14,046 nucleotides of DNA from Actinomycetes bacterium. Lineage in GTDB: Bacteria; Actinomycetota; Acidimicrobiia; Acidimicrobiales; Palsa-688. The DNA is taken from the NCBI GenBank assembly GCA_021796905.1, contig JAKABK010000016.1, positions 1-14,046 on the forward strand, given 5' to 3'. The notes under the pieces were generated by a model. The model worked only from the letters and a program-made list of their open reading frames with translations. It was not told where the DNA came from and ran no database searches. A program made the position numbers and the translations under genes. Below are positions 7,768 through 14,046 of the stretch, piece after piece (position 1 is the stretch's first letter; each line of letters starts with the position of its first letter).

Positions 7768-8888
7768 TGCGGGTGCTCGTCGCCATGTCCGGCGGTGTCG
7801 ACTCCTCGGTGGCCGCCTTGTCGGCGCTCGAGGCCGGCCACGAGGTGGTCGGGGCGACGATGAAGCTGTGGGCGGGCCCTTCCAGCTCGGGTTGCTGCAG
7901 CGTCGCCGACGTGGAGGACGCCCGCGCTGTCGCCGACCAGCTCGGCGTGGTGCACCACGTGTTCAACTTCACCGCCGATTTCGAAGCCCGGGTCGTCGAG
8001 CCCTACGTGGCGGACCACGCGGCCGGCGCGACCCCCAACCCGTGCGTCGAGTGCAACCGGCACCTGAAGTTCGACCGGTTCTGGCGTCGGGCCGACCAGC
8101 TCGGTTTCGACGCCATCGCCACCGGCCACCACGCCCGGGTGCTGCCCCCCGGGGCACCCGGGAACCCCGGGGGCTCCTGGGCCCTCGCCAGGGGGGTGGA
8201 CCGGGCCAAGGACCAGTCCTATGTGCTGCACATGCTCGGCCAGGTCGAGCTCCCCCGGGTGCTGCTCCCGGTCGGTGAGATGACCAAGGCCGAGGTCCGG
8301 TCCCGGGCTGCTGACATCGGTCTCCGGACCGCCGCCAAACCCGACAGCCAGGATGTCTGCTTCGTGAGCGGCCCGGGGGGTCGGGCCGGTTTCCTCCGGG
8401 AGCGGATCGGACTGCGGCCCGGCACGGTCGTAGACGCTCGCGGCAGGCAGGTGGGTCGGGTGGATGCCGTCGAGCTGGTGACCCTGGGGCAGCGGCGCGG
8501 CCTCGGCAACCCGGGCGGTCTGCTCCCGGCGGGCGAGCGGCGCTACGCCGTTGCCGTCGACCGCTCCCGGGGGGTGGTCACCGTGGGTGGCGCCGACGAG
8601 CTGCTCTGCTCTCAGGTCGCGCTCGACGGCCTCAGCTGGGTCGGCGCCCCACCGACGGCGGGGGAGCGTCTCTGGGTCCAGTGCAGCGCCCACGGCACGC
8701 CCATGGCCGGCAGGTGGGAGCCGGACCCCTCACCGCCGGGTCACCCGCCGGCGGCCGGCCGGGTGGTCTGGGAGCGTCCCTCCCGGCGGGTCGCTCCCGG
8801 CCAGAGCGTCGTTGCGTACCGAGGGGAGCTGGTGGTCGGCGGCGGGACGGCCAGGTCCGAGCCCTCGGGGGCTCTTCCCCAGGGGTAG
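7767..8888 (+). CDS. mnmA: tRNA-specific 2-thiouridylase
   Basis: 373-aa ATP-dependent enzyme that adds sulfur to uridine 34 of Lys, Glu and Gln tRNAs. Seen: PP-loop SGGVDSS at residues 8-14 for ATP activation; NPCVEC with C93, the expected catalytic cysteine; TGHHARV; DQSYVLHMLGQ; PDSQDVCFV with C198, the expected persulfide-carrying partner cysteine; and the C-terminal GQRRGLG and beta-barrel region ending about VVAYRGELVVGGG. Length is normal. Two tandem ATGs (7764 and 7767) are possible starts; 7767 has the better ribosome-site spacing. The open frame continues upstream to 7467, but that part lies inside the cysteine desulfurase gene and is not MnmA-like. The overlap with the desulfurase implies coupled, co-ordinated production of sulfur donor and acceptor. 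Confidence 0.95.
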   Translation: MRVLVAMSGGVDSSVAALSALEAGHEVVGATMKLWAGPSSSGCCSVADVEDARAVADQLGVVHHVFNFTADFEARVVEPYVADHAAGATPNPCVECNRHLKFDRFWRRADQLGFDAIATGHHARVLPPGAPGNPGGSWALARGVDRAKDQSYVLHMLGQVELPRVLLPVGEMTKAEVRSRAADIGLRTAAKPDSQDVCFVSGPGGRAGFLRERIGLRPGTVVDARGRQVGRVDAVELVTLGQRRGLGNPGGLLPAGERRYAVAVDRSRGVVTVGGADELLCSQVALDGLSWVGAPPTAGERLWVQCSAHGTPMAGRWEPDPSPPGHPPAAGRVVWERPSRRVAPGQSVVAYRGELVVGGGTARSEPSGALPQG

Positions 8889-8892
8889 TGGT

Positions 8893-8917
8893 CGACGCCG
8901 GGGCGCCCGGAGCGTCG
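8893..8917. terminator. Possible hairpin between convergent mnmA and the esterase gene
   Basis: CGACGC (8893-8898) pairs with GCGTCG (8912-8917) around a 13-nt loop that itself contains the palindrome GGGCGCCC (8901-8908). It starts 5 nt after the mnmA stop. There is no U-tract, and the competing inner stem CCGGG/CCCGG (8898-8902 with 8906-8910) cannot form fully at the same time, so terminator function is only a guess. Confidence 0.35.
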
Positions 8918-8957
8918 GGCTGTCAGGGTCGTCAGGGCCGGCTCGGCTCGGCGGCTG

Positions 8958-8962
<5 letters not shown>
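8918..8962. repeat. Short direct repeats in the mnmA-esterase gap
   Basis: GGCTGTCAGG occurs at 8918-8927 and again at 8953-8962, with a third GTCAGG at 8931-8936. The last copy includes the TCA that is the esterase stop on the minus strand. GGCTC is also doubled between copies. The meaning is unknown; replication slippage or a small binding site are possibilities. Confidence 0.5.
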
Positions 8963-12742
<3,780 letters not shown>

Positions 12743-12803
12743 GCCACGGTGACGCCGACGGGCCGGGCCGGCGGGCATTCCCCACTTCGGGCCGTCCCAC
12801 AGC

Positions 12804-12809
12804 TAGCGT
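12804..12809 (+). promoter_or_regulatory. -10 promoter element (TAGCGT) for the kinase gene
   Basis: TAGCGT, identical to the galT -10 box, ends 8 nt before GTG 12818. The layout suggests a leaderless or nearly leaderless transcript starting at the kinase GTG, independent of ligA. No -35 box stands out. Confidence 0.5.
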
Positions 12810-12817
12810 TCGGGGGC

Positions 12818-14046
12818 GTGGCCTCGTCGTGGATCACCGACTCGGTGGGACGGGTCCTGTCCGAACGCTACTACCTGGGCCGGGCGATCGGCACCGGCGC
12901 CAGCGCCCACGTCTTCGTGGCCGAGGACAAGGTCCTCGGCCGGCGGGTGGCGGTCAAGGTGCTGCGTCCCGGGCTCGCCGGCGACGTCGTGTTCCTCCGC
13001 CGCTTCCAGGCCGAGGCGCGGGTCGTGGCGGCCCTCGAGCACCGCCACATCCTGCGGATCTACGACTGGGGGGAGGACGACGGCGACCCGTACCTCGTGA
13101 GCGAGCTGTTGGAGGGCGGCAGCCTTCGCAGCCTGCTCGACCAGGGAGGTCGCCTCACCCCGGCGCAGGCGGCCTCGGTCGGCTACGAGGCGGCGTCGGC
13201 CCTCGATCACGCCCACCAGCACGGCCTGGTCCACCGGGACGTGAAACCGGCGAACCTGCTCTTCGACGGTGACGGCCGGGTCACCGTCGCCGATTTCGGT
13301 CTTGCCCGGGCGCTCGCCGAGGCAGCCTGGACCGAGCCGGCCGGTGCGATCCTCGGCACCGCGCGTTACGCAGCGCCCGAGCAGATCCAGGGCCAGTCGC
13401 TCGGGCCGCGCGCCGATGTCTACGCCCTCGCCCTGGTGCTCACGGAGGCGACCACCGGGGTGGTGCCCTTCGGGGTGGACACCACCTTCGGGACCCTCAT
13501 GGCCCGGGTCGGACGTTCGATCGAGGTCGGGGAGGCTGCCGGGCCGCTCGCCGAGGTGCTCCGGGCGGCCGGCGCCCCCGATCCCGAAGACCGACCCGAC
13601 GCCGCCGAGCTGGCCGCAGCGCTGCGCCGGCTGATCCCCCGTCTGCCGGCGCCCGACCCGCTCCCGCTCGTCCCGCTGTCGCACTCCGAGGTCCGCGGCC
13701 CGGACCCCGATCCGACGAGCGTCGGCGTCCCGGGCCACCCGAGGGTACCGGCTGTCGAAGGGGGCGCTGCGGGGCCGACCGCCGGGCGATCGGCACCGCC
13801 CGGTCCGCCCGCCCCGTCGGCACCCCTGCTCCTGGTCGCTCCGCCCCCGCCCGGCGTCGCGCCCGCGGACCCGGGACCGGCCGGTCGCTCCGGCGGTGGA
13901 GCCGAGCTCTCGGCGCCCGTGGCGAGCGGTGTCGCGCGGTCGAGCGCGGCTGTCGCGGTCGATACCACGTCGCACCCCGGCGAGCTCGCCGAGCGTTCGG
14001 TGCAGCCGGGCGCCGGGTCGGCGCCCGGCTCGTCGGCGGCTCGGGC
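12818..14046 (+). CDS. Serine/threonine protein kinase (PknB-like), 3'-truncated
   Basis: The first 409 codons of a Hanks-type kinase; the frame is still open at the window edge. Seen: lead-in DSVGRVLSERYYLGRAIG; glycine loop GTGASAHVFVA; ATP-anchoring K47 (VAVKVL); catalytic loop HRDVKPANLL with D141; metal-binding D159 in ADFGLA; activation-segment end GTARYAAPEQ; and DVYALALVL. The kinase domain ends near residue 275. It is followed by more than 130 residues rich in Pro, Ala, Gly and Ser, a linker that usually precedes a TM helix and sensor domain in PknB-type receptors; that part is outside the window. Start: GTG 12818 fits the family N-terminus and the -10 box. GTG 12749 is in frame, adds 23 residues and has a Shine-Dalgarno-like GGGGGTGA overlapping the ligA stop, so it remains possible. 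Confidence 0.92.
   Translation, partial: MASSWITDSVGRVLSERYYLGRAIGTGASAHVFVAEDKVLGRRVAVKVLRPGLAGDVVFLRRFQAEARVVAALEHRHILRIYDWGEDDGDPYLVSELLEGGSLRSLLDQGGRLTPAQAASVGYEAASALDHAHQHGLVHRDVKPANLLFDGDGRVTVADFGLARALAEAAWTEPAGAILGTARYAAPEQIQGQSLGPRADVYALALVLTEATTGVVPFGVDTTFGTLMARVGRSIEVGEAAGPLAEVLRAAGAPDPEDRPDAAELAAALRRLIPRLPAPDPLPLVPLSHSEVRGPDPDPTSVGVPGHPRVPAVEGGAAGPTAGRSAPPGPPAPSAPLLLVAPPPPGVAPADPGPAGRSGGGAELSAPVASGVARSSAAVAVDTTSHPGELAERSVQPGAGSAPGSSAAR
14004..14030. repeat. 12-bp inverted repeat in the kinase linker region
   Basis: AGCCGGGCGCCG (14004-14015) is the perfect reverse complement of CGGCGCCCGGCT (14019-14030) across a 3-nt loop. It encodes part of the low-complexity Gly/Ala/Ser linker. 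A strong RNA hairpin could form in the coding sequence; chance in G+C-rich repeats is the simple alternative. Confidence 0.55.

Noticed and set aside
6576..8693. 705-codon open frame on the minus strand opposite the cysteine desulfurase gene and mnmA
   Set aside because: Low-complexity translation with no domain, no plausible promoter, and opposite two well-supported genes.

Overview
The window is very G+C-rich, densely coding DNA with GTG as well as ATG starts. Gene content (unfused treS, mak and glgB; cysteine desulfurase with mnmA near ligA; a PknB-type kinase) and apparent leaderless promoters point to an actinobacterium. The style of the kinase (DSVGRVL lead-in, GTARYAAPEQ) makes me lean towards Acidimicrobiia. 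That placement is an inference from remembered families, not a search.

Region 1 (1-5356, + strand) is an alpha-glucan/trehalose operon. It holds trehalose synthase TreS (5' end outside the window), maltokinase Mak and branching enzyme GlgB, separated by 12 and 9 nt. TreS turns trehalose into maltose, Mak makes maltose-1-phosphate, and GlgB branches the glucan that a GlgE maltosyltransferase would build. GlgE itself is not seen. All three genes share one reading frame.

Region 2 (5392-6440, - strand) is a galT-type nucleotidyltransferase convergent with glgB. It appears to be preceded by a 21-codon proline-rich leader ORF that starts 6 nt after a -10 box and whose TGA overlaps the galT ATG (ATGA).

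Region 3 (6555-8888, + strand) is a cysteine desulfurase and the tRNA 2-thiouridylase MnmA, overlapping at ATGATG. Together they suggest a sulfur relay to tRNA.

Region 4 (8958-10634, - strand) is a membrane-anchored alpha/beta-hydrolase (about five TM segments plus an extracytoplasmic GxSxG esterase domain). It is convergent with mnmA and divergent from ligA.

Region 5 (10685-14046, + strand) is NAD-dependent DNA ligase LigA followed by a Ser/Thr protein kinase that runs off the window.

Four of the five apparent transcription-unit starts carry a TANNNT -10 box 6-8 nt before the start codon, the layout of leaderless mRNAs. No tRNA, rRNA, CRISPR array, insertion sequence or phage gene was recognised. 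No gene-free gap exceeds 300 bases; the largest, 6379-6567, is the divergent galT/cysteine desulfurase promoter region.
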